This document shows, in pieces, positions 52,138 through 61,438 of a DNA stretch of 64,000 bases (positions are counted from its first letter, which is position 1; every line of letters starts with the position of its first letter). The notes under the pieces were generated by a model. It was not told the DNA's origin. It searched no databases and saw only the letters and a list, made by a program, of their open reading frames with translations. Made by a program: the position numbers and the translations under genes. Source of the DNA: Paenibacillus sp. ACRRY (GTDB taxonomy: Bacteria > Bacillota > Bacilli > Paenibacillales > Paenibacillaceae); the NCBI RefSeq assembly GCF_022346995.1, contig NZ_JAKRNM010000007.1:1-64000 (forward strand), written 5' to 3'.

Positions 52138-52252
52138 AACAAGATTTCTAAGGAGGGGTACCAAAGTAACGGAGATTAACACATGTACCGTTGGTTACTT
52201 CATATCACTTCTGCAAAACAGCCAGTGAAACGGCTAATAAACGAAACAGGAC

Positions 52253-52281
52253 AGGCAAGGGAAATTATCCCTTGCCTTTTT
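52253..52281 (+). terminator. Terminator downstream of the second penicillin-binding protein gene
   Basis: GGCAAGGG and CCCTTGCC form an 8-bp perfect stem followed by TTTTT. Confidence 0.9.
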
Positions 52282-52298
52282 ATTTTGCATCGGCTAAA

Positions 52299-52317
52299 AT
52301 TTGCACAAGGGAAACAT
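52299..52317 (+). promoter_or_regulatory. MntR-like operator upstream of mntABCD
   Basis: ATTTGCACAAGGGAAACAT closely matches the manganese-responsive MntR boxes of Bacillus (TTTGC...AGGGAAAC type). It covers the -35 region of an extended -10 promoter, TGGTATAAA at 52326-52334, so Mn-loaded MntR would block transcription. Confidence 0.72.
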
Positions 52318-52409
52318 TATTAGTCTGGTATAAATTTTAATACCTTGTACAACAAAATTAGATGTGGACAATTATGTTAGGAGAGGGAAAGGAGAGGTTG
52401 GAATTGTTA

Positions 52410-53357
52410 ATGGTGAAAATGAGGAGTATTCAAAGAGGGTTCATGACGCTGACAGCCATGGTTTTGATTGTGGTTTTGACCGCTTGTTCCAGCTCAGCCG
52501 AAACGGGAAGCACGGAAGGGAAGATGCAGGTTACAGCAACCACAGGCATGATTGCAGATGTAGCACGTGAGATCGGAGGGGCATATGTTGACGTTACCGG
52601 GCTAATGGGTCCAGGCGTTGACCCCCATCTGTACAAGGCTTCGCAAGGGGATATCCGCAAGCTGGAGCAAGCCGAAGTCATTTTTTATAACGGGCTGCAC
52701 CTGGAAGGTAAAATGACTGATATTTTGGAGAAGATGTCCAAGAGCAAAACAGTAACTGCCGTAACAGACGGCATCCCGGTAGATGAATTGCATTCGGGTC
52801 AGGAAACCGGAGGTACGGAATATGATCCACACGTCTGGTTTGATGTGAGCCACTGGATGCATGCTGCAGAAGCCGTGCGCGATACGCTTGTGGAGGCAGA
52901 TCCGGATCATGCAGAGGCGTATCAAGCTCAAGCCGAAGCGTATTTGACAAAGCTTGAGGAGCTGGATAACGAAGTGCGTACAAAAATTCAGGAGATTCCT
53001 GAAGCAAGCCGGGTACTCGTTACCGCACACGACGCTTTTGGATATTTTGGTGAGGCCTACGGCATGAAAGTGATGGGACTTCAGGGAATCAGTACAGCAG
53101 CCGAATATGGTGCGAAGGATGTCAGTGAACTGCGGGATTACCTCGTGGATAACAATATTAAGGCGGTATTTGTGGAATCAAGTGTGCCGGCAAAAGCGAT
53201 GGAAGCCATTATTGCTGGAGCTGCCGAAAAAGGACATACGGTTAGCATTGGCGGCGAGCTGTTCTCGGATGCCATGGGTGCTGAAGGAACAGAAGAAGGT
53301 ACTTACATTGGCATGATCCGTCACAATACCGAGACGATTGTAGAGGCGTTGAAATAA
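52410..53357 (+). CDS. mntA: Manganese/zinc ABC transporter substrate-binding lipoprotein
   Basis: The protein has about 315 residues, with a lipoprotein signal ending in LTAC (Cys26) and the cluster 9 (TroA/PsaA) fold. Candidate metal ligands are His in GVDPHLYKAS, His in YDPHVWFDVS, Glu in KAVFVESSVP and Asp in ELFSDAMGAE. It lacks the His-rich loop of ZnuA, which favours Mn. The MntR-like box upstream supports this. Start: TTG 52404 or ATG 52410, both after AAAGGAGAGG; I give the ATG. Confidence 0.88.
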   Translation: MVKMRSIQRGFMTLTAMVLIVVLTACSSSAETGSTEGKMQVTATTGMIADVAREIGGAYVDVTGLMGPGVDPHLYKASQGDIRKLEQAEVIFYNGLHLEGKMTDILEKMSKSKTVTAVTDGIPVDELHSGQETGGTEYDPHVWFDVSHWMHAAEAVRDTLVEADPDHAEAYQAQAEAYLTKLEELDNEVRTKIQEIPEASRVLVTAHDAFGYFGEAYGMKVMGLQGISTAAEYGAKDVSELRDYLVDNNIKAVFVESSVPAKAMEAIIAGAAEKGHTVSIGGELFSDAMGAEGTEEGTYIGMIRHNTETIVEALK

Positions 53358-53387
53358 TGATTTTATCCAGAGAGGAGTGGAAACAGC

Positions 53388-54209
53388 GTGAGCAAGACAA
53401 CGTTATCTGAGAACATGATTACATGCAAGAATCCGAATGAATTGCAGGGAACGCAGCCTACAACGGCTCCTCTTAGTGTTCGGGATCTGGCTGTGGCCTA
53501 TCATAAAAAGCCAGTCCTCAGCGGGGTTTCCTTTGATATACCTGAAGGACAGCTGATTGGCATTCTCGGTCCTAATGGTGCAGGAAAGTCTACCCTGATC
53601 AAGGCAGTACTCGGACTGGTACCGAAAATGCACGGTGAGGTGCAGATTTTTGGCCAATCCTACCGTGAGCAGCGGCGCCGGATCGGCTACGTTCCCCAGC
53701 GGGAATCGGTCGATTGGGATTTCCCAACCCATGCGCTGGATGTGGTGATGATGGGCAGGTACGGTCACCTGGGCTGGTTCCGTCGTCCAGGCAAGAAGGA
53801 ACGGGATCTAGCTGCACACTGTCTCGAGCAAGTAGGTATGGGAGACTATATGCATCGCCAAATTAGCCAGCTGTCCGGCGGACAGCAGCAGCGAGTCTTT
53901 CTCGCTCGTGCACTGGTTCAGGATGCTGACCTGTATTTTATGGATGAACCGTTTGCAGGCGTGGATGCCACAACGGAAAAGGCCATCATTTCCCTTTTGG
54001 AACAGCTGAAAAAGCAAGGGAAGACTGTACTCGTGGTTCATCACGATCTTGCGACGGTGGAGGAATATTTTGACCATGTGCTGCTGCTCAATGGGCGACT
54101 GGTTGCCGGCGGGCCGACAAGCGAAGTGTTTGTACCGGATACGCTGCAGGAAACTTACGGAGGCCGGATTGCGATGATCGGAAGCCGGACGGAGAAGGGC
54201 CAGGTGTAG
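53388..54209 (+). CDS. mntB: Manganese ABC transporter ATP-binding protein
   Basis: The 273-residue ATPase has Walker A GPNGAGKST, Q-loop QRESVDWDFP (family-typical), signature LSGGQQQR, Walker B YFMDEPF and the switch His in VVHHDLATVE. It powers uptake through the two permeases encoded next. It starts at GTG 53388 after AGAGGAGTGG. An N-terminal extension of about 25 residues precedes the ABC core. The stop overlaps the next gene region. Confidence 0.93.
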   Translation: MSKTTLSENMITCKNPNELQGTQPTTAPLSVRDLAVAYHKKPVLSGVSFDIPEGQLIGILGPNGAGKSTLIKAVLGLVPKMHGEVQIFGQSYREQRRRIGYVPQRESVDWDFPTHALDVVMMGRYGHLGWFRRPGKKERDLAAHCLEQVGMGDYMHRQISQLSGGQQQRVFLARALVQDADLYFMDEPFAGVDATTEKAIISLLEQLKKQGKTVLVVHHDLATVEEYFDHVLLLNGRLVAGGPTSEVFVPDTLQETYGGRIAMIGSRTEKGQV

Positions 54210-54211
54210 TG

Positions 54212-55171
54212 ATGGGGAACTGGATCCTTTCCATTTTGTCTGACCCCAACACACGCTGGATTTTGCTTGGCTGTTTGTTGCTGGGGTTCAGTAGTGGCAT
54301 TATTGGCTCATTTACTTTTTTGCGCCGCCAAAGTTTGATGGGTGATACACTGGCACATGCGGCATTACCAGGGATTTGTATTGCTTTTATGTTGACGGAA
54401 ACCAAGTCCGTAGGTCTCTTTCTGTTTGGTGCACTCGTTGCAGGAATCATTGCTACCTTCGGGATATCATGGATCACCCGGTATTCACGGATTAAGCAGG
54501 ATGCAGCGATGGGGATTGTGCTGACGGTATTCTTCGGCATCGGTGTAGTCATGCTGACCCGCATCCAGCACGGGGCCAGCGGAAGCCAAAGCGGGCTTGA
54601 TAAATATTTGTTTGGTCAGGCGGCCTCCATGGTGATGACCGATGTATACGTCATGGGCGGTGTCTGTCTCGTTTTACTCATTGCCTGTCTGGTCTGGTTC
54701 AAGGAATTCAAGCTTGTGAGCTTTGATCCTGGATTTGCCCGGGGCATGGGGTTGCCTGTAGCGATGCTGGAACAGCTGATCTTGCTGCTGACAGTCATCG
54801 CGGTTGTAGCGGGAATTCAGGCAGTCGGCGTTGTTCTTGTTGCTGCCTTACTTGTGACTCCTGCGGCAGCAGCGCGCTGCTGGACCGATTCACTTGCACT
54901 TATGGTACTGCTCGCAGGCATATTTGGTGCTCTGAGTGGTGCCACAGGTACCATCTTCAGCACGCTCGTTCCTAATCTGCCAACAGGACCTGTGACGGTC
55001 CTTGCAGCTACGGTACTGTTTGCCGGATCGGCGCTGCTTGCTCCGCGTCGGGGGTTACTGGCTCGCCGTTTGCGAAGCATGCAGGCCAAATCGGCCTATC
55101 TTCGAGAAGAGCGTGCTACGCTTCAGACACTTTCCGCCCAGGCAGCACAGCAGGAACGGGGGGAGCTGTAA
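54212..55171 (+). CDS. mntC: Manganese ABC transporter permease 1
   Basis: The 319-residue ABC-3 family permease has eight or nine membrane helices, the early FLRRQSLMGDTLAHAALPGI motif (conserved coupling region) and a charged C-terminal tail of about 40 residues. The start could be GTG 54209, overlapping the mntB stop, or ATG 54212; I give the ATG. B. subtilis mntABCD likewise has two permease genes. Confidence 0.9.
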   Translation: MGNWILSILSDPNTRWILLGCLLLGFSSGIIGSFTFLRRQSLMGDTLAHAALPGICIAFMLTETKSVGLFLFGALVAGIIATFGISWITRYSRIKQDAAMGIVLTVFFGIGVVMLTRIQHGASGSQSGLDKYLFGQAASMVMTDVYVMGGVCLVLLIACLVWFKEFKLVSFDPGFARGMGLPVAMLEQLILLLTVIAVVAGIQAVGVVLVAALLVTPAAAARCWTDSLALMVLLAGIFGALSGATGTIFSTLVPNLPTGPVTVLAATVLFAGSALLAPRRGLLARRLRSMQAKSAYLREERATLQTLSAQAAQQERGEL

Positions 55172-56043
55172 TGGCTACATTTTGGATCATATTAACGGCC
55201 GTATTGGTTTCGTCCGCATGTGCTATACTCGGATGTTTCCTTATCTTGCGGCGGATGGCACTGGTTGGGGATGCCATCAGCCATGCCGTGCTTCCCGGGA
55301 TTGCGATTGCTTTTCTGTGGAGCGGTTCCAGGGATTCCTTATGGATGCTGCTTGGGGCGACTATTTTCGGTCTATTAACGGTGTTCTTCATTCAAAGCCT
55401 GCAGGCCGGAGGACTATCTTCTGATGCGTCCATTGGTATAGTATTCACGGCACTCTTTGCTGTCGGTGTCATTCTGATCAGTCTGAATGCCCAGCATATT
55501 GATCTGGATCTGGACTGTGTGCTCTTTGGTGAGATTGCCTATGTACAGTGGGATACGTTAACACTTGGGGGCACTGATGTCGGGCCGAGGGCAGTTTGGA
55601 TGCTGGGTATTACGCTCCTGGTGATACTGATTGTTATCGGACTGTTCTATAAACAGTTCAAACTGTGTGCCTTCGATCCGGCGCTGGCAGCTGCCTGCGG
55701 TATTCCGGTTGTATTGTTCCATTACCTGCTCATGGGCCTTGTATCCATGACATCCGTGGCTTCATTTGAAAGTGTGGGGTCCATCCTCGTGGTAGGCATG
55801 TTGATTGTTCCTGCGGCGACAGCTTATCTGCTTACAGATCGCCTGGGTAAGATGATTCTGTACAGCGTACTGGTGGGTGCTGCTTCCTCTGTTGGGGGCT
55901 ATATGATGGCTTATGCATTGGATGCTTCCATTGCAGGCTGCATGGTGGCGGTAGCTGGAATTCTGTTTGTTTTGGCACTCTTGCTGTCTCCGAAACATGG
56001 TATTATCCTCCGTTACGCTCGTCGTAAATTCGCGACACGATAA
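55171..56043 (+). CDS. mntD: Manganese ABC transporter permease 2
   Basis: The 290-residue ABC-3 family permease has about nine membrane helices and LILRRMALVGDAISHAVLPG, the same motif as its partner. Its ATG overlaps the mntC stop by one base (TAATG). It probably forms a heterodimer with MntC. GGGGGGAGC precedes the start. A terminator follows. Confidence 0.9.
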   Translation: MATFWIILTAVLVSSACAILGCFLILRRMALVGDAISHAVLPGIAIAFLWSGSRDSLWMLLGATIFGLLTVFFIQSLQAGGLSSDASIGIVFTALFAVGVILISLNAQHIDLDLDCVLFGEIAYVQWDTLTLGGTDVGPRAVWMLGITLLVILIVIGLFYKQFKLCAFDPALAAACGIPVVLFHYLLMGLVSMTSVASFESVGSILVVGMLIVPAATAYLLTDRLGKMILYSVLVGAASSVGGYMMAYALDASIAGCMVAVAGILFVLALLLSPKHGIILRYARRKFATR

Positions 56044-56053
56044 GATTAGATAG

Positions 56054-56081
56054 AAACCGTCTGCATACGCAGGCGGTTTTT
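56054..56081 (+). terminator. Terminator of mntABCD
   Basis: AAACCGTCTGC and GCAGGCGGTTT form an 11-bp stem with an ATAC loop, then T residues. Confidence 0.92.
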
Positions 56082-56230
56082 GATGTTTGGAATGAGTGTG
56101 ATATCGGGTATGACATCCATATAGATGAGGATTTCCCTTGATCTGCTCCAGCAGATAAGTGCATATGATCTTGTCTGCCTTCATATCGTTATTTGGATTG
56201 ATCGTTATTTTGTTGCATCTGGATGATCTG

Positions 56231-56296
56231 TGGTAAAATGTCGTTAGCTGTGACGTCCGGAGCGTCCGCCTCCTGCGGATACCGGGCGGTCTTTTT
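56231..56296 (+). promoter_or_regulatory. Promoter followed at once by an intrinsic terminator, upstream of a HAD gene
   Basis: An extended -10 (TGGTAAAAT, 56231-56239) is followed after about 14 bp by a strong hairpin: CGTCCGG/CCGGGCG (56254-56288) with an inner TCCGC/GCGGA, then TCTTTTT. Transcripts from here would end after about 50 nt unless antitermination or read-through occurs. The rest of the 308-bp gap holds no gene. Confidence 0.5.
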
Positions 56297-56351
56297 GTGA
56301 GAGAATAGTTGAATAGAGAGAAGTAGAGAGACAACCGAGGAGGAATACTGC

Positions 56352-57101
56352 ATGAGTGAACTTAAATACAAATTGCTGGCGCTGGATATGGACGGGACAT
56401 TGCTCAACGATAATCATGAAATTACCCAGGAAACCGCTAAGTGGATACAGATCGCCATCCGGCGCGGGGTGCATGTGTGTCTGTCCACAGGTAGAGCCGT
56501 ATTCCATGCGATGCCGTACGCGGTACAGCTTGGATTGGAAACGCCGATGGTCACGGTGAATGGCAGTGAAGTCTGGAAAGCTCCGCATGACCTGCATATT
56601 CGTCATCTGATGGACCCGGCTTTAATCCGTACCATGCAGGAGATTGGCGAGAAATATAACAGCTGGTACTGGGCATATTCCGTAGAGGAGCTGTTCAACC
56701 GTGAACGTTGGACGGAAAATATTGAAGGCTTGGAATGGCTGAAGTTCGGTTTCAATACCGAAGATGATGAAGTTCGTCATCAGATCATGATGGATTTGCA
56801 GCAGCTGGGAGGTCTTCAAATGACGAATTCCTCACCTGTTAATATCGAGATTAACCCGGCTGGCATTTCAAAAGCGAGTGGCGTGGCTGAAGTCTGCAAA
56901 CTGCTCGGCATAGAAATGTCCGAAGTCGTCGCAGTGGGAGATAGCCTGAACGATCTAGCCGTGATTGAGGCGGTAGGTCTGGGTGTTGCCATGGGTAACG
57001 CACAGGAACAAGTGAAGGAAGCCGCTGACCTGATTGTGGCGAGCAACAACGAAGATGGAATCGTGGAAGTCATTCGTGAACACATTTTGAAGGGGGAATA
57101 A
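56352..57101 (+). CDS. HAD superfamily (Cof-type) phosphatase
   Basis: The 249-residue protein has HAD motif I LALDMDGTLLND (nucleophile Asp12, acid-base Asp14), motif II LSTGRA, and motifs III/IV in KASGVAEVCKLLGI and VAVGDSLNDLAVIEAVGLGV. The class IIB cap (about 85-180) marks it as Cof/YwpJ-like, a phosphatase of sugar phosphates or cofactors. GAGGAGGAAT precedes the ATG. A DUF456 gene follows three bases later. Confidence 0.9.
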   Translation: MSELKYKLLALDMDGTLLNDNHEITQETAKWIQIAIRRGVHVCLSTGRAVFHAMPYAVQLGLETPMVTVNGSEVWKAPHDLHIRHLMDPALIRTMQEIGEKYNSWYWAYSVEELFNRERWTENIEGLEWLKFGFNTEDDEVRHQIMMDLQQLGGLQMTNSSPVNIEINPAGISKASGVAEVCKLLGIEMSEVVAVGDSLNDLAVIEAVGLGVAMGNAQEQVKEAADLIVASNNEDGIVEVIREHILKGE

Positions 57102-57104
57102 CCT

Positions 57105-57596
57105 TTGCTTGCAACCGTTGGCTGGATTTTAATTGTGCTTTTGTTTGCAGTGGGGATGGCCGGAACGGTATATCCTATACTGCCTGGAGCTATAGCGATC
57201 TTTTTCGCGTTTCTGGTCTATGGCTGGTTCTTCAGCTTTGATCCGTTTGGCGTATGGTTCTGGATTTTCCAGATTCTAATCGTGGTGGTCCTGTTCGTGG
57301 CGGATTATGTGGTTAGTGCATGGGGGGTCAAGAAGTTCGGAGGCTCCAAGCTATCCACAACCCTGAGTACGATTGGTGTCATTATTGGTCCATTTGTTAT
57401 CCCGGCATTCGGGTTGGTACTGGGACCATTTATCGGTGCATTTATCGGGGAATTAATTGGCGGATCATCACCTTCCAAAGCTACAAAGGTCGGGTTCGGT
57501 TCCGTTGTTGGTCTGTTTACCAGTACGGTAATGAAAATTATTTTGCAAATCGTAATGATTGTTCTGTTTATTATCTGGGTAGCAAGATTCGCATAG
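57105..57596 (+). CDS. DUF456 family membrane protein
   Basis: The 163-residue protein has four or five membrane helices and the DUF456 glycine patterns TVYPILPGAIAI, WGVKKFGGSK and GPFIGAFIGELIGG. The function is unknown. It starts at TTG 57105, preceded by GAAGGGGGAATAACC, just after the HAD gene stop, and so is coupled to it. Confidence 0.84.
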   Translation: MLATVGWILIVLLFAVGMAGTVYPILPGAIAIFFAFLVYGWFFSFDPFGVWFWIFQILIVVVLFVADYVVSAWGVKKFGGSKLSTTLSTIGVIIGPFVIPAFGLVLGPFIGAFIGELIGGSSPSKATKVGFGSVVGLFTSTVMKIILQIVMIVLFIIWVARFA

Positions 57597-57656
57597 ACGT
57601 TCGGGATTGGCTTCAACCAGATGCACGTCCGTGTGGGGGAAAGAAGGGGAATTAGT

Positions 57657-59285
57657 TTGTCTAAGAAGGAAACATTCATTAAGGGTACGCTCATCCTGGC
57701 GGCCGCAGCACTCATTGCCAGAGTACTTGGTCTCGTGCAGCGGGTACCGCTGGAGCATATCCTTGGCGATATCGGTAATGCATCGTTTACCATCTCCAAT
57801 ACGGTATACTTAATGCTGTTAACCGTCGCAACTGCGGGAATTCCCAGCACGCTTAGCAAAATGGTGTCTGAACGTTACGCGCTGGGGCGTGCGGGAGAAG
57901 CACAGCAAATTTATAAGGCTGCCTTGATCTTTGCTGCGGTAGCCGGGGTTGTCATGTCAGCCTTACTGTGGTTTGCAGCGCCTTATTATGCAACGTATGT
58001 ATCCAAGGTACCGGAGGCTGTTAGCGCGATTCGGGCCCTTGCTCCGGCTCTGCTGCTCTTCCCGGCCATTGCCATGATGCGTGGTTATTTCCAGGGACGC
58101 GGCAATATGACGGCAGGCGGCATATCTCAGATCGTAGAGCAGTTCGCCCGGGTGGGTACAGCCATTATCGTGGCATATGTCATGCTGCAATGGAATTATG
58201 ATGACAGAACGATTGCTGCAGGAGCTTCATTCGGTGGGGTGCTAGGCAGTATCGGTGCGTTTGCCGTCATGCTCTACTTCACCTTGAAGCTGCGCCGTAG
58301 TGATCGTGCAGCCCAGCTGGAGGTTGTTCGTGCAGAGCAGCTGCCAATGCGAGGGATATACAGTGATATCTTCAAACTGTCGATTCCCATAGTGTTATCG
58401 TCCCTTGCGGTTCCTGCGATTAACTTTATCGATTCATCACTTGTGGTTCCGCTGCTCAGCGGCCGTATTGGGCTGGAAGAGGCAACAGGGGTGCTGGCGA
58501 TCCTCGGTGCGAAGGCGCAAAGTATTGCGGGAATCCCGCCAATTCTGGCCATTGCGCTTAGCCAATCGCTCGTACCTGTCATTTCGGCAGCCTTTGCACG
58601 CAAAGATGAAGCCCATCTCCAGAACCAGATTACGCTGGCCATGCGCATTTCGATTTTGACAGGGATGCCAATCGTCATTGCCCTATGTGCAGCAGCCTAT
58701 TCGGTGAATGGATTACTGTTCAGTACGCCAGATGGGACTCCGATCATTACCCTGCTGACCTTCGGTACCATTTTCCAAATTACGATGATGACGACAAACT
58801 CCATTCTGCTTGGAGTAGGTAAACCGCGGATTACAATGATCAGTGTAGCAGCAGGGATTATCATTAAATTTGTAGCAAGTTTGATCCTGGCTCCAATATT
58901 CGGCATTTATGGGATCATTATTGCAACAGCATTATGTTTCCTGGTAATTACTTATCTGAACCTGCGAGTACTAAGAAAAATCGTAACTTTCTCGATCATG
59001 GGTGATCGCTGGGTTGGGTTCGTGGTAACGGTCCTGCTTGCTGCAGGTGTTGGTTTCGGTGCGAACTGGGCTGGCAATTGGATCTTTGGTTTATTCCTGC
59101 CAGCACGTGTATCCTTCCTCTTGACCTGTCTGGTTGTCGGTGCTCTCGTTGTGGTCGTATACCTGGTCATGCTTGTCATTCTTCGCGTTTTGCGCAGAGA
59201 TGAACTTGGCAGCTACCCGCGTATTTTGCAAAAGGTACTGCGGCCGCTCATGCGTCTTCAGCGTGGTACAGGTCAGCGGGCATAG
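57657..59285 (+). CDS. MurJ-like lipid II flippase (polysaccharide-transport family)
   Basis: The protein has about 542 residues and 14 predicted membrane helices, in the MVF/SpoVB group: TLILAAAALIARVLGLVQRV at the N-terminus, RGYFQGRGNMTAGGISQIVE and an internal second half from IPIVLSSLAVPAINFIDSSL. Such proteins flip lipid-linked peptidoglycan precursors; the B. subtilis relative is YtgP/MurJ. I chose TTG 57657 after GAAAGAAGGGG over ATG 57621. Whether it is MurJ or a SpoVB-like paralogue cannot be settled here. Confidence 0.82.
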   Translation: MSKKETFIKGTLILAAAALIARVLGLVQRVPLEHILGDIGNASFTISNTVYLMLLTVATAGIPSTLSKMVSERYALGRAGEAQQIYKAALIFAAVAGVVMSALLWFAAPYYATYVSKVPEAVSAIRALAPALLLFPAIAMMRGYFQGRGNMTAGGISQIVEQFARVGTAIIVAYVMLQWNYDDRTIAAGASFGGVLGSIGAFAVMLYFTLKLRRSDRAAQLEVVRAEQLPMRGIYSDIFKLSIPIVLSSLAVPAINFIDSSLVVPLLSGRIGLEEATGVLAILGAKAQSIAGIPPILAIALSQSLVPVISAAFARKDEAHLQNQITLAMRISILTGMPIVIALCAAAYSVNGLLFSTPDGTPIITLLTFGTIFQITMMTTNSILLGVGKPRITMISVAAGIIIKFVASLILAPIFGIYGIIIATALCFLVITYLNLRVLRKIVTFSIMGDRWVGFVVTVLLAAGVGFGANWAGNWIFGLFLPARVSFLLTCLVVGALVVVVYLVMLVILRVLRRDELGSYPRILQKVLRPLMRLQRGTGQRA

Positions 59286-59315
59286 GCTGATGCCAAACTT
59301 TTTTAAAATAAGTAC

Positions 59316-59353
59316 AAGCTCTGTCAGCTGCTTAAGCGGGCAGGGCTTTTTTT
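59316..59353 (+). terminator. Terminator downstream of the flippase gene
   Basis: AAGCTCTGTC and GGCAGGGCTT form an imperfect stem followed by T residues. Confidence 0.8.
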
Positions 59354-59415
59354 ATTTGAATCATATAAGATGAACAGCTGACTGCCGATTCATGAAAAAC
59401 CGTACTCTAGGTCAC

Positions 59416-60687
59416 TTAATGCAGCAATGCCTTGGCATCGTGGGTAACGGCCGTTTTGAGCATCCCATATCGGTGTTCATGGCTCATTTCAAATAACCAG
59501 GGACGACGCGGTGCACTGAGGTGTCCAAGACTATCCCGATTTTGAAGCCAGTCCTGTCTCGTAATCGGTTCATACGGCGTGTCTTTCCATACGCTGAGCA
59601 ACTCAGGACTGTATAATCGTCCGCCTTCTGGCATCCATTCGTGTTCCAGCAGTTCCTGAGTATAGAATTTCGAATCTGCTGCTCCCTCCAGGCTCGTTGT
59701 GAATAAACCCGGCCAATATTCGGCACGTGAGCCTCTGTGAGGAACCGAACGGGCAAACTCCAACACATGATTGTACACCTGCTCGGTGCCAAACAGCATG
59801 GCGTACAGGCTTTTGCCAAACATGATTCGCTCATCCAGCTTGCCAAAATGTTCGATGACCCTCCCGGCGAGTCCTTTACCGCGTCCAAGTGGAAACACTA
59901 TATGATTAAGCCCAGCGAGGTTGTGAAGGTGAAATGCAGGCTTGGAGAGGACTTCTTTTTGAAAATAAGGATGCTGTACGACCCGGCTCTCAATATAGTT
60001 CTGCTCATTAATAATTAATGCCACACTAAGCAGGGAGCTGCATCGTTCCAACCAGAAGCGCTCCCAGATGGGTGTCATGAACGCCGATACGTGAAAATGG
60101 GATAGCAGGTGGAAGCAGCTTCGCCCGATGCGCCTGCTGTTCATGTAGAGCAAGAGCTGAGGATAGGCATCCTGGAAAATGAGCGCGTTACAGCGCTCAA
60201 GCAGCCGATACATATGTTCCCGATCCGTCTGGTTCTGCAGGTTATGCATAAGGTTGCTCTGCAGATCGGTCATATGATAACCACCATTGCGGGAAACCAT
60301 ATGGGCAAGTAAGGCCCAATGCAGTTCCGGATATTGGTCATAACAAGTCAGATAGGCTGCTGTACGCGTGATGTTGCTTCGATTATTTTCCACCGTTAAT
60401 GTTTTGATTTCCTCCAGAATGATGCAATCCTCTTCACATAATGGGGCGCTTTTGGCATGGCGGGCAGAAGCCGTCTCCGTATCGGGTAACAGTCGTTCAA
60501 TTTCCCCCTTCAGCGCCTCAGCCATTTCAGCTTCCCAAGCCAAATCACGCGAAGGATGACGAAGCTGCGCCGAAGCCTGCCAAGCGGCCTGTTTGCCGCG
60601 CCATACTTCTCTGGCGGCTCCAGGAATGGAACGAACTATACGAAAGAGCGAATCACGGGATACAGCATCGTTTCTGGTGGGAGTCAT
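59416..60687 (-). CDS. DUF2515 family protein (YppC-like)
   Basis: The 423-residue soluble protein has an extended charged N-terminus, then the DUF2515 region with ITRTAAYLTCYDQYPELHWA, LLAHMVSRNGGYHMTDLQSN and a C-terminal HEWMPEGGRLYSPELLSVWK. It resembles B. subtilis YppC, of unknown function, but is about 100 residues longer. I chose ATG 60687, preceded by GAAAGGATGG, over the longer frame from 60846. It is divergent from the thioredoxin-like gene. Confidence 0.8.
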   Translation of the reverse strand: MTPTRNDAVSRDSLFRIVRSIPGAAREVWRGKQAAWQASAQLRHPSRDLAWEAEMAEALKGEIERLLPDTETASARHAKSAPLCEEDCIILEEIKTLTVENNRSNITRTAAYLTCYDQYPELHWALLAHMVSRNGGYHMTDLQSNLMHNLQNQTDREHMYRLLERCNALIFQDAYPQLLLYMNSRRIGRSCFHLLSHFHVSAFMTPIWERFWLERCSSLLSVALIINEQNYIESRVVQHPYFQKEVLSKPAFHLHNLAGLNHIVFPLGRGKGLAGRVIEHFGKLDERIMFGKSLYAMLFGTEQVYNHVLEFARSVPHRGSRAEYWPGLFTTSLEGAADSKFYTQELLEHEWMPEGGRLYSPELLSVWKDTPYEPITRQDWLQNRDSLGHLSAPRRPWLFEMSHEHRYGMLKTAVTHDAKALLH

Positions 60688-60805
60688 CGCCTGCCATCCT
60701 TTCATCATGGTTGGTTTTATAATAAGTATGTGCTGAATATTTGACTTCCACTCGGCAATTTGCTTCACTAAGGATAAGACAAGGTACAGAAAGGAAGATG
60801 TTGTC

Positions 60806-61150
60806 ATGGAACAGATTACATCCAAACCTGCGTTTGATGTGGCCATTCAATCTCCTCGGCTAACCGTAGCGGTATTTAAGGCAGATTGGTGTGGGGACTG
60901 CAAGTACATTGATCCGTTTATGCCTGAGGTTGAGGAAAAATTTGCTCGCGATTTGACGCTAATTGAGGTTGATGTGGATCAGGTGGGCACTGTTAGTGAG
61001 GAACAAAATATTTTGGGTATTCCAAGTTTTGTTGCATACACCGATGGCCGCGAACTTGTTCGTTACGTGAACAAACTTCGCAAGTCGAGAGAAGAGATTG
61101 AGCAATTTTTACAGCGTGCGGTTGAAGTGTACAACACGATTCATAAATAA
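60806..61150 (+). CDS. Thioredoxin-like protein
   Basis: The 114-residue protein has the thioredoxin fold with active site ADWCGDCK (Cys29 and Cys32) and the cis-proline in LGIPSFVAYTDG. The CGDC active site is unlike the CGPC of TrxA, so it is a specialised member. Cytoplasmic; no signal peptide. AAAGGAAGATG precedes the ATG. The redox partner is unknown. Confidence 0.9.
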   Translation: MEQITSKPAFDVAIQSPRLTVAVFKADWCGDCKYIDPFMPEVEEKFARDLTLIEVDVDQVGTVSEEQNILGIPSFVAYTDGRELVRYVNKLRKSREEIEQFLQRAVEVYNTIHK

Positions 61151-61188
61151 AGGCAGGCCCGGGCGAATTCGCCTGTGATACCTAATTA

Positions 61189-61223
61189 GCGCCGTTCCTC
61201 TTGAAAGAGGAAATGGCGTTTTT
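61189..61223 (+). terminator. Terminator downstream of the thioredoxin-like gene
   Basis: GCGCCGTTCCTC and GAGGAAATGGCG pair around TTGAAA, followed by TTTTT. Confidence 0.88.
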
Positions 61224-61438
61224 ATTTTTGCATTTTCGGGGGACAATAAAAAGGTACATATAAAGAGGTGACTTGTTGGTCATTCTATCGACAGACGTTA
61301 ACATTTTGTCACAAAGCGAGGCGTCAATGACACTTTTATCCGGTATAATGAATTTAGTTGTGAAATAAGTGTCAAAGTATCGAAACAAGCGGAGAGATCG
61401 TTCTTCGCCATATTAAACCAACAGCGGGTGAGAAAAAA

